This document shows positions 16,068-24,918 of a stretch of DNA of 56,677 bases, piece by piece (the stretch's first letter is position 1; every line of letters begins with the position of its first letter). The position numbers were made by a program, and so were the translations under genes. The notes under the pieces were generated by a model, which had not been told where the DNA came from, ran no database searches, and worked only from the letters and a program-made list of their open reading frames with translations. This DNA is from Variovorax sp. KBW07 (GTDB taxonomy: Bacteria; Pseudomonadota; Gammaproteobacteria; Burkholderiales; Burkholderiaceae_C). The stretch is taken from the NCBI RefSeq assembly GCF_003852515.1, contig NZ_QAJK01000154.1, forward strand, positions 1-56,677, given 5' to 3'.

Positions 16068-17306
16068 TCAATCCCAGGAGAGCGCACCACCCGACTGGTA
16101 CTCGATCACGCGGGTTTCGAAAAAGTTGCGCTCTTTCTTCAGGTCAATCATTTCGCTCATCCAGGGGAACGGGTTTTCTTCGTTCGGGAAAAGCGTTTCG
16201 AGGCCGATCTGCTGTGCACGCCGGTTGGCAATGTAGCGCAGGTAGCCCTTGAACATGGAGGCATTCATGCCGAGCACGCCACGTGGCATGGTGTCTTCGG
16301 CGTATTTGTACTCGAGCTCGACGGCCTTCATGAAGAGGTCCTTGATCTCGGCCTTGAACTCTGCAGTCCAGAGGCCGGGGTTCTCGAGCTTGAGCTGGTT
16401 GATCAGGTCGATGCCGAAGTTGCAGTGCATCGACTCGTCGCGCAGGATGTACTGGTACTGCTCGGCGGCGCCGGTCATCTTGTTCTGGCGGCCCAGCGCA
16501 AGAATCTGCGTGAAGCCGACGTAGAAGAACAGGCCTTCCATCAGGCAGGCGAACACGATGAGCGACTTGAGCAGCGTCTGGTCGGTTTCGTGCGTGCCGG
16601 TCTTGAAGTGCGGGTCGCTGATGGCGTCGATGAACGGGAGCAGGAACTGGTCCTTCTCGCGGATCGATTGCACTTCGTTGTAGGCGTTGAAGATCTCGCT
16701 TTCGTCCAGGCCGAGCGACTCGACGATGTACTGGTACGCGTGCGTGTGGATCGCTTCTTCAAAAGCCTGGCGCAGCAGGAACTGGCGGCATTCGGGCGCC
16801 GTGATGTGGCGGTAGGTGCCCAGCACGATGTTGTTGGCGGCCAGCGAATCGGCGGTCACGAAGAAGCCGAGGTTCCGCTTGACGATGCGGCGCTCGTCTT
16901 CGGTCAGGCCGTTCGGGTCTTTCCACAACGCGATGTCGCGCGTCATGTTCACTTCCTGCGGCATCCAGTGGTTGGCGCAGGTGGCGAGGTATTTTTCCCA
17001 GGCCCACTTGTACTTGAACGGCACCAGCTGGTTGACGTCGGTCTGGCCGTTGATGATGCGCTTGTCGGAAGCCTTGACGCGCTGGGCGACAGCGGGAACC
17101 GCGGCGGCGGTTGCGGCCGGTGCGACCTGACGCAACGGCGCGGCGCCGTCATCGAACGTGCGCAGCGTGGGTTGTGCAATCGACGAAGTCGGAGCATCCA
17201 CCGAACGGCCCGCGGGCAAGCCGCTGGTCGATGCGTTGTGGTGCTGCAATCCTTGTTGCATATCCTTTGGTAAGGAGGGCTTGACTTCTTCGTCCCAGGT
17301 CAACAT
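16068..17306 (-). CDS. nrdB: Ribonucleotide reductase class Ia, beta subunit
   Basis: The diiron-tyrosyl radical subunit for dNTP synthesis. The metal and radical residues are all visible: Asp in TADSLAANN, the EAIHTHAY block carrying a Glu, a His and the radical Tyr, Glu in LMEGLFFY and the DESMH pair. The C-terminal tail [14 protein letters not shown] docks to NrdA. Relative to E. coli NrdB it has an N-terminal Ala/Pro-rich extension of roughly 70 residues. ATG 17306 was chosen; a TTG four codons earlier (17318) is also possible and no clear ribosome site decides. It is downstream of nrdA with a 204-base gap. Confidence 0.93.
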   Translation of the reverse strand: MLTWDEEVKPSLPKDMQQGLQHHNASTSGLPAGRSVDAPTSSIAQPTLRTFDDGAAPLRQVAPAATAAAVPAVAQRVKASDKRIINGQTDVNQLVPFKYKWAWEKYLATCANHWMPQEVNMTRDIALWKDPNGLTEDERRIVKRNLGFFVTADSLAANNIVLGTYRHITAPECRQFLLRQAFEEAIHTHAYQYIVESLGLDESEIFNAYNEVQSIREKDQFLLPFIDAISDPHFKTGTHETDQTLLKSLIVFACLMEGLFFYVGFTQILALGRQNKMTGAAEQYQYILRDESMHCNFGIDLINQLKLENPGLWTAEFKAEIKDLFMKAVELEYKYAEDTMPRGVLGMNASMFKGYLRYIANRRAQQIGLETLFPNEENPFPWMSEMIDLKKERNFFETRVIEYQSGGALSWD

Positions 17307-17318
17307 AGAAAAATCCAA

Positions 17319-17355
17319 TGCTCAAATTATCGGAGTAACGATGTAAGTTGCAAAG
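17319..17355 (-). promoter_or_regulatory. Possible internal promoter before nrdB
   Basis: On minus, TTGCAA and TAATTT are 18 bases apart shortly before the nrdB start, inside the 204-base nrdA-nrdB gap. The match is moderate, so nrdB may be made from both the nrdA transcript and this site. No NrdR box is seen here. Confidence 0.3.
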
Positions 17356-17510
17356 TGCTCGTTCACATCGCGCTCCATTTATGTGGTTGTTATGTTGCTC
17401 GCATGCATCGCGCGATGTCAGTCAATGCCTTCATTGCCTGAACGTCGCGCGATTTTTCTTCACATGCGCCTCACTGGCTCACGAACTCCGTGTCGTGAAT
17501 ATCGACACGT

Positions 17511-20426
17511 TCACTGGCACGCTTCGCAGGTCGGATCGTCCACACCGCAGAAGGCGATGTCGGTGGCGGGCATTGCGCTCATCTGTGCCTTCGCGGCAGC
17601 AGCGGCGGCTTCGAGTGCGCTCATGCCCGAAGGTGCGTCGTTGCCCGACGACACCGAGTTGAGGCGGCCCGATTGCACCGTCGATTTCTCGGCGTGCGTC
17701 GCGCTCTGCGTGCGCAGGTAGTACGTGGTCTTCAGGCCGCGCAGCCATGCGAGCTTGTAGGTGTCGTCGAGCTTCTTGCCCGATGCGCCGGCCATGTAGA
17801 TGTTCAGCGACTGCGCCTGGTCGATCCACTTCTGGCGACGCGAGGCGGCTTCGACCAGCCACGTGGTTTCCACTTCGAACGCGGTGGCGTAGAGCGCCTT
17901 CACGTCTTGCGGCACGCGGTCGATCGGACGCAGCGAACCGTCGAAGTGCTTCAGGTCCATGACCATCACGTCGTCCCACAGGCCCAGGCGCTTCAGGTCG
18001 CGCACCAGGTAGTGGTTGATGACGGTGAATTCGCCCGACAGGTTCGACTTGACCGACAGGTTGCCGAAGCAGGGTTCGATGGAAGCGTCGACGCCGATGA
18101 TGTTCGAGATGGTGGCGGTCGGTGCAATGGCCACGCAGTTCGAATTGCGCATGCCCTGGGCCTTGATCTTCTGGCGCAGCGCTTCCCAGTCGAGCGTGGA
18201 CGAGCGGTCGACTTCGACGTAGCCGCCGCGTGCCTTCTCAAGCAGGTCGAGCGTGTCGATCGGCAGGATGCCCTTGTCCCACAGCGAGCCCTTGTAGCTC
18301 GAGTACTTGCCGCGTTCGCGCGCCAGGTCGGCCGATGCCGAGTAGGCGTGGTAGCAGATGGCTTCCATCGACTCGTCGGCGAACTGCACGGCTTCTTGCG
18401 AGGCGTAGGGAATGCGCAGTTCGTACAGCGCGTCCTGGAAGCCCATCAGGCCCAGGCCGACCGGACGGTGGCGCAGGTTCGAGTCGCGCGCCTTCTTCAC
18501 GGCGTAGTAGTTGATGTCGATCACGTTGTCGAGCATGCGCATCGCGGTCGAGATGGTCTTCTGGAGCTTTTCCTGGTCGACCTTGCCGTCCTTCAGATGC
18601 TGCAGCAGGTTCACCGAACCCAGGTTGCACACCGCGGTTTCGGTGTCGCTGGTGTTCAGCGTGATCTCGGTGCACAGGTTCGACGAGTGAACCACGCCGG
18701 CGTGCTGCTGCGGCGAGCGCACGTTGCAGGCGTCCTTGAACGTGATCCAGGGGTGGCCGGTCTCGAACAGCATCGTGAGCATCTTGCGCCACAGGTCCGA
18801 AGCCTGGATGGTGCGCGCGGGCTTGATCTCGCCGCGGGCCGCCTTCTCTTCGTAGGCGACGTAGGCCTTTTCGAAGTCGGCGCCGAACAGGTCGTGCAGG
18901 TCGGGCACGTTGGAGGGCGAGAACAGCGTCCAGGTGCCCTTTTCCATCACGCGGCGCATGAAGAGGTCGGGAATCCAGTTGGCCGTGTTCATGTCGTGCG
19001 TGCGGCGGCGGTCGTCGCCGGTGTTCTTGCGCAGCTCCAGGAACTCCTCGATGTCGAGGTGCCAGGTTTCCAGGTACGTGCAGACGGCGCCCTTGCGCTT
19101 GCCGCCCTGGTTCACCGCCACGGCGGTGTCGTTCACCACCTTCAGGAACGGCACCACGCCTTGCGATTCGCCGTTGGTGCCCTTGATGTGGCTGCCCAGT
19201 GCGCGCACGCGGGTCCAGTCGTTGCCCAGGCCGCCCGCGAACTTCGAGAGCAGCGCGTTTTCCTTGATCGACTCGTAGATGCCGTCCAGGTCGTCGGGCA
19301 CGGTGGTCAGGTAGCAGCTGGACAGTTGCGAGCGCAGCGTGCCGGCGTTGAACAGCGTGGGCGTGCTCGACATGAAGTCGAACGACGACAGCACTTCGTA
19401 GAACTCGATGGCGCGCGCTTCACGGTCGATTTCGTTCAGCGACAGGCCCATGGCCACGCGCATGAAGAAAGCCTGCGGCAGCTCGATGCGCGTCTTGCGC
19501 ACGTGCAGGAAGTAGCGGTCGTACAGGGTCTGCAGGCCCAGGTAGTCGAACTGGTTGTCGCGCTTGGCCTTCAGGGCGGCGCCCAGGCGGGGCAGGTCGT
19601 ACTGCAGCAGCTTCTCGTCGAGCAGTTCGTTCTCGACGCCCTTCTTGATGAACTGCGGGAAGTAGTCGGCGTAGGCGGTGGCGCGTTCGGCGGGCATCAC
19701 TTCGCGGCCGATGATCTCCTTGAAGATCGTGTGCAGCAGCAGGCGCGCGGTGGCGAAGGTGTAGTCGGGGTCTTTCTCGATCAGCGTGCGGGCGGCCAGG
19801 ATCGAAGCCTTGTAGACCTCGTCGAGCGGCACGCCGTCGTACAGGTTGCGCATCGTCTCGGCGACGATCGGCGCGGCCGTGATGCTGTCGCCCAGGTTTT
19901 CGCAGGCGGACTCGATCAGGCCCTTGAGTTCGTTCAGGTCGAGCGCGACGAGCTCGCCGTTGTCCAGCACGTGCAGCGCGGGAGCGGCCGGCGTGTCTTG
20001 CTCGACTTGCTTGGAGCGCTCTTGCGTGCGGCGTTCGCGGTACAGCACGTAGGCACGAGCGATTTCGTGGTGGCCGCCGCGCATCAGGCCCAGTTCGACC
20101 TGGTCTTGCACGTCTTCGATGTGGAAGGTGCCGCCGCCCGGACGCGAGCGCACCATGGCGCGGATCACGCCTTGCGTGAGCGTGTCGACGGTTTCGCGCA
20201 CGCTGGCCGAAGCCGCGCCCTGGGTGCCGTGCACGGCCAGGAAGGCTTTCATCATCGCGATGGCGATCTTGTTCGGCTCGAACGGAACGACGGCGCCGTT
20301 GCGGCGAATGATCTGGTAGTGAGCGAGGTTCTGGCCGGTGGGCGAGCCAGCAGTGTCTCGCTGCTGCTGCGGTGGCGTCGAGGGAACGGCACGCGGGGTC
20401 GATTGGGGGTTCAGGGCTGTTTGCAT
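17511..20426 (-). CDS. nrdA: Ribonucleotide reductase class Ia, alpha subunit (two ATP-cones)
   Basis: The catalytic subunit reducing ribonucleoside diphosphates, 971 residues, about 200 longer than E. coli NrdA. The extra length comes from a Pro/Gln-rich start and two consecutive ATP-cone regions, the first from YQIIRRNGAVVPF and the second, more diverged, from LHVLDNGELVALD near residue 150. Catalytic landmarks are LSSCYL, SNLCTEI and ETAVCNLGSVNL, and the tail has the CGVDDPTCEAC redox pair. ATG 20426 is supported by GAGAGGAAG upstream; a TTG seven codons earlier was rejected. Two NrdR boxes overlap its promoter, which is strong evidence for NrdR repression. Confidence 0.95.
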   Translation of the reverse strand: MQTALNPQSTPRAVPSTPPQQQRDTAGSPTGQNLAHYQIIRRNGAVVPFEPNKIAIAMMKAFLAVHGTQGAASASVRETVDTLTQGVIRAMVRSRPGGGTFHIEDVQDQVELGLMRGGHHEIARAYVLYRERRTQERSKQVEQDTPAAPALHVLDNGELVALDLNELKGLIESACENLGDSITAAPIVAETMRNLYDGVPLDEVYKASILAARTLIEKDPDYTFATARLLLHTIFKEIIGREVMPAERATAYADYFPQFIKKGVENELLDEKLLQYDLPRLGAALKAKRDNQFDYLGLQTLYDRYFLHVRKTRIELPQAFFMRVAMGLSLNEIDREARAIEFYEVLSSFDFMSSTPTLFNAGTLRSQLSSCYLTTVPDDLDGIYESIKENALLSKFAGGLGNDWTRVRALGSHIKGTNGESQGVVPFLKVVNDTAVAVNQGGKRKGAVCTYLETWHLDIEEFLELRKNTGDDRRRTHDMNTANWIPDLFMRRVMEKGTWTLFSPSNVPDLHDLFGADFEKAYVAYEEKAARGEIKPARTIQASDLWRKMLTMLFETGHPWITFKDACNVRSPQQHAGVVHSSNLCTEITLNTSDTETAVCNLGSVNLLQHLKDGKVDQEKLQKTISTAMRMLDNVIDINYYAVKKARDSNLRHRPVGLGLMGFQDALYELRIPYASQEAVQFADESMEAICYHAYSASADLARERGKYSSYKGSLWDKGILPIDTLDLLEKARGGYVEVDRSSTLDWEALRQKIKAQGMRNSNCVAIAPTATISNIIGVDASIEPCFGNLSVKSNLSGEFTVINHYLVRDLKRLGLWDDVMVMDLKHFDGSLRPIDRVPQDVKALYATAFEVETTWLVEAASRRQKWIDQAQSLNIYMAGASGKKLDDTYKLAWLRGLKTTYYLRTQSATHAEKSTVQSGRLNSVSSGNDAPSGMSALEAAAAAAKAQMSAMPATDIAFCGVDDPTCEACQ

Positions 20427-20507
20427 TCGCTTCCTCTCGGTTGGCAATTCTTGTTGGATGGCGACGCCTCGGCGAGCGTCGCGCCGACATTGAGCGTCGG
20501 ACGGAAG

Positions 20508-20523
20508 ACACTATATCTAGGGT
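20508..20523. promoter_or_regulatory. NrdR box 1 (overlaps the nrdA -10)
   Basis: ACACTATATCTAGGGT matches the palindromic NrdR consensus ACACTATATATAGTGT at 14 of 16 positions. It covers the nrdA -10 element. NrdR is the zinc-ribbon/ATP-cone repressor of ribonucleotide reductase genes. Confidence 0.85.
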
Positions 20524-20538
20524 GTGAGGGGGCTACAA
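20510..20538 (-). promoter_or_regulatory. nrdAB sigma-70 promoter
   Basis: Read on minus, TTGTAG (20538-20533) and TATAGT (20515-20510) are separated by exactly 17 bases. The -10 lies in NrdR box 1 and the -35 lies between the boxes, so repressor binding would block polymerase. The leader to the nrdA ATG is about 75 bases. Confidence 0.7.
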
Positions 20539-20539
20539 C

Positions 20540-20555
20540 CCACTAGATGTAGCGT
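20540..20555. promoter_or_regulatory. NrdR box 2
   Basis: CCACTAGATGTAGCGT matches the NrdR consensus at 12 of 16 positions. Its start is 32 bases from that of box 1, three helical turns, the spacing known for paired NrdR boxes. Confidence 0.75.
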
Positions 20556-20775
20556 TTTCTTCCGGATACAAGCATTGCCGATATTTCTTTCGGCATAGGA
20601 CACGGCCAGCGATGCCGCATCAATACTGGCCTATGGTGGCGCAACCCGCATGGGGCGTGGCTTGCAGGCCGATTTGGGCCTGCAGGGCGCATGGTTGCTG
20701 GATCCGGTGTTTGCAATTGTCTCATTGCTGCGCCGCGATATCGGCGCATCGCGGGGCGCCGCGCGATTGAAAAAA
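20556..20775. other. Intergenic stretch between nrdA promoter and ampD end
   Basis: I see no gene here. It holds a perfect inverted repeat, TGCAGGCC (20663-20670) and GGCCTGCA (20677-20684), and a GC-rich palindromic zone around 20733-20765 that could end the ampD transcript. Neither hairpin has a clear T tract. Confidence 0.4.
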
Positions 20776-21381
20776 TTAGCGCTGCGCTATCTGCGCGGGA
20801 AACATTTGTGGATCCCAGCCAAGTTGTTCGCGCAGCAGACGCCAGTCGAAACCGTTGCCGGGGTCTTGCTTGCGGCCCGGCGCGATGTGCTCGTGGCCGG
20901 CGATGTACGCAATGGCGTAGTGCTGCGCGACGGCGGCGCAGAGGCTTGCCAGCGTTTCGTATTGCGGCTCGTCGAAAGGCTGGCCTTCGAGGCCCTCGAG
21001 CTCGATGCCGATGGAGTCGTCGTTGCAGTTGTCGCGGCCTCGCCACGACGACACGCCGGCATGCCATGCGCGGTCGTCGCAGCTCACGAACTGCCAGAGC
21101 TCGCCGTTGCGCCGCACATAGAAATGCGAGGACACCTCCAGGCCGCGGATCGACTGGAAGTAGGGGTGCGCGTCCCAGTCGAGCTGGTTGGTGAACAGGC
21201 GCTGCACCGCGTCGCCGCCGTACTCTCCGGGCGGCAGGCTGATGGAGTGCAGCACGACCAGGTCGGTCTGCGCGCCTTCGGGGCGGGGCCCGAAATTCGG
21301 CGAGCGCAGCGCTTTCGCAAAGCGATACCAGCCGGCCTGCCAGAGGCCATCGTCGTCGTTGCAGGCTTCAGTCGTCGGCAT
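20776..21381 (-). CDS. ampD: 1,6-anhydro-N-acetylmuramyl-L-alanine amidase
   Basis: A cytoplasmic zinc amidase that removes stem peptides from anhydro-muropeptides during murein recycling. It has 201 residues from the chosen start. Zinc ligands are His45 in VVLHS, His163 in AGHEHIAPG and Asp173 in KQDPG; the catalytic Glu is in GIELEG near 127. The motif block IAPGRKQDPG is diagnostic. The start overlaps the end of pilR by 14 bases; a Met five codons earlier is possible. Loss of AmpD in other bacteria derepresses AmpC beta-lactamase, but no ampC or ampR is in the window. Confidence 0.93.
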   Translation of the reverse strand: MPTTEACNDDDGLWQAGWYRFAKALRSPNFGPRPEGAQTDLVVLHSISLPPGEYGGDAVQRLFTNQLDWDAHPYFQSIRGLEVSSHFYVRRNGELWQFVSCDDRAWHAGVSSWRGRDNCNDDSIGIELEGLEGQPFDEPQYETLASLCAAVAQHYAIAYIAGHEHIAPGRKQDPGNGFDWRLLREQLGWDPQMFPAQIAQR

Positions 21382-22927
21382 GGCTGCTGGCGCCATCGTC
21401 GCCGTTGGGCGTGGTGATGCCCAGGCGGGCGATGCGGTAGCGGATCTGGCGCAGGCTCATGCCGAGCCGCGCGGCGGCGGCCGTGCGGTTGAAGCCGCTT
21501 TCGTGCAGCGCGCGCACGAGGATCTCGCGCTCCTGCTGGTCGAGGTAGGCCTGCAGGTCGGAGGGCAGTGGCGGCGCGGCGGGCTTGAGGGGTTCCGCGA
21601 AGCTTGGCGGCGGCATGGGGGCCGTGGCCGGTTCACCTGTGAGCGACAGCAGCGGCGCTGGCGCGGAAGACGCCGCTTCGGCTGCTGCTGCCGCTGCCGT
21701 GGCGGCCGCGCCCATCAGGTCGAGATGCAGTTCGTCGCCGTCGTTCAGCGCCACCGCGCGGTGCAGCAGGTTTTCGAGTTCGCGCACGTTGCCATCGAGC
21801 GGGTGCAGTGCCAGCCGGCGCAGCAGCTCGGCCGACAGGTGCGGCACCGGCAGCCCGCCGTCTTGCGCGATGCGCGCGAGCAGGGCGGTGCACAGCGCGG
21901 GCAGGTCTTCGCGGCGCTCGCGCAGCGCGGGCACCGCGATCTCGATCACGTTGAGCCGGTAGAAAAGGTCTTGCCGGAAGCGCGCGGCCTGCACTTCGGC
22001 GTGCAGGTCCTTGTGGGTGGCGCTCACGATGCGAACGTCAACCGCGTCTTCCTGCGTGGAGCCGATGGCGCGCACGCTGCGCTCCTGGATGGCGCGCAGC
22101 AGCTTCGACTGCATGGCCAGCGGCAGGTCGCCGATTTCGTCGAGGAACAATGTGCCGCCGCGCGCGGCCTGGAAATAGCCGTCGCGGTCTTGCGCGGAGC
22201 CGGTGTACGAACCCTTCTTCGCACCGAAGAATTCGGCTTCGAGCAGGTTCTCGGGAATCGCGCCGCAATTGACCGCCACGAACGGACCGTCGCTGCGTTG
22301 GCTGCAGGCATGCACCGCGCGCGCCACCAGTTCCTTGCCGGTGCCCGACTCGCCGCGCACCAGCACCGGCGCCATGCCGCGCGCCACCTTGGCAATGCGC
22401 GACTTGACGAGGCGCATGGGGTCCGAGTCGCCGACCAGCCGGTCGAGCGCGGCGGCGCCGCTGCCCGTGGCGACCAGCGTGGCGTCGACGTTCGCCGGTG
22501 CCGCCTGCGCTGCGCGGACCGGCGGCTGCGTTGCCTGCCGCGCCTGCACGGCGGAGGCGACGACGGCGCGAAACTGCTTCAGGTCGACCGGCTTGGTGAG
22601 GTAGTCGAAGGCGCCCGCCTTCAGCGCTTCGACCGCGTTCTCGGCCGAGCCATAGGCGGTCATGACCACGCAACGCTCGCTGCGCTGGTCTTTCTGTATG
22701 CGATGGATGATTTCCATGCCCTGCCCGTCGGGCAGCCGCATGTCGGTGATCACCGCGTCGAAGCGGCCGGCCTCCAGGTGCTGCCAGGCCTCGGACACGC
22801 TGCCCGCGGCCTCGACCCGGTAGCCCTCGCGCAGCAGCGTCAATTCATAGAGTGTGCGCAGGTCGGGTTCGTCGTCGATGACCAGGATCTGCGCGGGGCG
22901 CTGGGTAGAGGGGGGCGAAGTACTCAC
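21368..22927 (-). CDS. pilR: Sigma-54-dependent response regulator, PilR-like
   Basis: A 519-residue NtrC-class activator. The receiver domain is at residues 12-125 with the phospho-Asp in VITDMRLPDG. The AAA+ domain at about 165-390 has Walker A GESGTGKE and DEIGDLP, and its sigma-54 contact loop reads GSYTGS rather than GAFTGA. A Fis-type helix-turn-helix (RTAAAARLGMSLRQIRYR) is at the C terminus. The start codon is GTG. It follows pilS by 4 bases and activates pilin transcription in relatives. A Pro/Ala linker near 410-450 is unusually long. Confidence 0.9.
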   Translation of the reverse strand: MSTSPPSTQRPAQILVIDDEPDLRTLYELTLLREGYRVEAAGSVSEAWQHLEAGRFDAVITDMRLPDGQGMEIIHRIQKDQRSERCVVMTAYGSAENAVEALKAGAFDYLTKPVDLKQFRAVVASAVQARQATQPPVRAAQAAPANVDATLVATGSGAAALDRLVGDSDPMRLVKSRIAKVARGMAPVLVRGESGTGKELVARAVHACSQRSDGPFVAVNCGAIPENLLEAEFFGAKKGSYTGSAQDRDGYFQAARGGTLFLDEIGDLPLAMQSKLLRAIQERSVRAIGSTQEDAVDVRIVSATHKDLHAEVQAARFRQDLFYRLNVIEIAVPALRERREDLPALCTALLARIAQDGGLPVPHLSAELLRRLALHPLDGNVRELENLLHRAVALNDGDELHLDLMGAAATAAAAAAEAASSAPAPLLSLTGEPATAPMPPPSFAEPLKPAAPPLPSDLQAYLDQQEREILVRALHESGFNRTAAAARLGMSLRQIRYRIARLGITTPNGDDGASSHADD

Positions 22928-22931
22928 GGCG

Positions 22932-24629
22932 CTATTGTGTCAGCCGGTTTTCGCTGGCGGCGAAGCTGACGAAGAATTCATTGCCCTCGGGGCCGCCCGG
23001 CACCAGCGCGCGACGCTCGTAGCCGATGGTGGCGCCGTGGCGCCGGCACAGCTCGCGGCACAGGAACAGGCCGAGCCCGCTGGAGCGGCTCTCGGACGAG
23101 AAGAAGGGCTCGAACAGATGCCGCTTCACGGCCGGCTCCAGCGGCGCGCCGTCGCTCCACACCATCAGGCTGGGACGGCCGGAGTTGCCGCGCTGCAGCG
23201 TGGTCAGCACCTGGATCGAGCCTTCGCGCTTGCCGGCGTAGCGCGCCGCGTTGTCGAGCAGGTTGACCATCAGGCGGCGCAGGTGCTCGGCGTCGAAGCG
23301 CACGTCGCTCTGCGGGGCATCGAGCGTGATGAGCACGCCCTTGCGCTGCGTCTGGCGCACCCACTCGTCGGCCAGCACCTGCACCGCGGGGTCGAGCACC
23401 ACCTGCTCGCCGAGCGACAGCACGCGCTGCTGCCGCGCCCGCGAAACGTCGAGCACGTCGTCGACGATGCGGGCCAGCCGCTGCGCGTTGTGCTGCACCA
23501 TGCTCGTGAGCTTGCGGTGCGCGGGGTCGGTCAGGTCTTCGGCGAGCAGCGCGCTGGCCTGGGTGATGGCCGCCAGCGGGTTGCGGATTTCGTGCGCCAC
23601 CGCGGCCGACATGCGGCCCATGGCGGCCAGCTTTTCGGTGCGGATGCGGGCCTCGAGTTCGCGCAGGTCTTGCAGGAACATCACGCAGAGGCTGTCGACG
23701 TGGCGGTCGCTGGTGGGCGTGAGCCGGGTGCGCACGCGCACCTCGCGCGCCGCGCCGCGCGCCTGCGCCACCGGAATTTCTTCCGACTGCGGCGCCCGGC
23801 GCGCGAAGGTCTGGCGCGCCAGCGCGGCCAGCGCATGCCATGCCGGCTGCGCGTGCAGCGCGAACGGCAGCGTCAGCTTGGCCAGGCCCTGCCCGAGAAT
23901 CGCGTCGGCCGCCGGGTTGGCCGCGTGCACCAGCCCATCGGCATCGATCACCAGCACGCCTTCGCTCAGCGTCTCGATCACCAGGTCATTCACCTGCGCC
24001 TGCATCTGCGCGCTGCTGCGGTTGCGCTGCGCCACCGCCTCTTCGCGCGTCAGGCGGCGCGCCAGTTCGTGGGCCAGCAGGGCCACCACGAAGAGGCCGG
24101 TGCCGGTGAGCGCCGCCTGCACGAAGCGGGCCGACGAGTCGACCGGTTGCTGCAGCCAATGCCAGCCCGCGTCGCCCAGCAACAGCAGCGTGACGGTGGC
24201 CGTGGTGCCCAGGCTCACGGTCATGGTGCCGAGCACCGCGCTCATGAGCACCGGCAGCGCGAACAGCGGCGTGTAGTTGACGCTGCCGCCCTGGATCACC
24301 TGCAGCGTGGTGAAGGCCGCGAGATCGATGCCGATGGTCGCCAACCAGAGCGGGCTGAAGCCGCGGATCGGCGGCACGAAGCGCGTGTAGCGCATGCCCA
24401 GCCAGGTGACCACCAGGTAGCCGGCCGAGATGGCGATGGCCAGCGGCTGCATCGTCTGCCCGAGCGCGAAAGCCACGCACTGCAGCAGCACCAGCACCAG
24501 CGCGACGAAGCATCGCGCCACCATGAAGCCGCGCCACAGCCGCAGCAGCGCCGTGCTTTCGCCGCTGCTCAGCTCGAGCGTGTCCCAGTCGGTGACCGGC
24601 TCGCCGCGCGACCAGAGTGGGGTGCTCAT
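22932..24629 (-). CDS. pilS: Membrane sensor histidine kinase, PilS-like
   Basis: The 565-residue partner kinase of the adjacent PilR-like regulator. About six N-terminal membrane helices (residues 25-195), a PAS-like region near 215-310, then the HisKA motif AVAHEIRNPLAA and an ATPase domain with a GLGLFLCREL G box. In Pseudomonas, PilS senses pilin level in the inner membrane. ATG 24629 was chosen; the frame runs about 30 codons further up into the neighbouring gene without a credible start. No ribosome site is strong. Confidence 0.88.
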   Translation of the reverse strand: MSTPLWSRGEPVTDWDTLELSSGESTALLRLWRGFMVARCFVALVLVLLQCVAFALGQTMQPLAIAISAGYLVVTWLGMRYTRFVPPIRGFSPLWLATIGIDLAAFTTLQVIQGGSVNYTPLFALPVLMSAVLGTMTVSLGTTATVTLLLLGDAGWHWLQQPVDSSARFVQAALTGTGLFVVALLAHELARRLTREEAVAQRNRSSAQMQAQVNDLVIETLSEGVLVIDADGLVHAANPAADAILGQGLAKLTLPFALHAQPAWHALAALARQTFARRAPQSEEIPVAQARGAAREVRVRTRLTPTSDRHVDSLCVMFLQDLRELEARIRTEKLAAMGRMSAAVAHEIRNPLAAITQASALLAEDLTDPAHRKLTSMVQHNAQRLARIVDDVLDVSRARQQRVLSLGEQVVLDPAVQVLADEWVRQTQRKGVLITLDAPQSDVRFDAEHLRRLMVNLLDNAARYAGKREGSIQVLTTLQRGNSGRPSLMVWSDGAPLEPAVKRHLFEPFFSSESRSSGLGLFLCRELCRRHGATIGYERRALVPGGPEGNEFFVSFAASENRLTQ

Positions 24630-24645
24630 GCCGCGAGGTGCGGGG

Positions 24646-24918
24646 TCAGCCCGGTGCCGCGCCGGCCTGCCGGTGCGCGGGGCTGCAGTAGACCGCCCCG
24701 CCGGGGCCGGCAATGGCATCGGTGGCGGGCAGGTGCAGGCCGCAATGGGCGCAGCGCACCATGGCCTGCGGCGCGCCGACGGCGGGTGGCGGGCTTGTTG
24801 GCGCCCGCTGTGCCTTGGCCGCGTGCTCGCGCTGCGCGTCGCGCATTTCTTCGCGCCGGTTCTTGCGCCAGAGCCAGATGGCGATCCAGAGCACGGCGAG
24901 GACGAGGAGGTATTTCAT
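24646..24918 (-). CDS. Small PP0621-like membrane protein with zinc-ribbon tail
   Basis: A 90-residue protein that starts with one membrane helix (KYLLVLAVLWIAIWLW), continues with a charged segment and ends with a CAHCGLHLP motif and a later Cys-Ser-Pro-x-His (CSPAH). These four residues look like a small zinc-binding site of the PP0621 family, whose function is unknown. It overlaps the end of ypjD in an ATGA junction, so it is translationally coupled, and it lies 16 bases before pilS. Confidence 0.8.
   Translation of the reverse strand: MKYLLVLAVLWIAIWLWRKNRREEMRDAQREHAAKAQRAPTSPPPAVGAPQAMVRCAHCGLHLPATDAIAGPGGAVYCSPAHRQAGAAPG

Noticed and set aside
17673-20546. 957-codon open frame on plus opposite nrdA
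   Set aside because: nrdA has all catalytic motifs, promoter and NrdR boxes on the other strand; the plus frame has no family resemblance.
20663-20684. Terminator for ampD
   Set aside because: The hairpin is perfect but has no T tract on either strand and lies about 90 bases beyond the stop.
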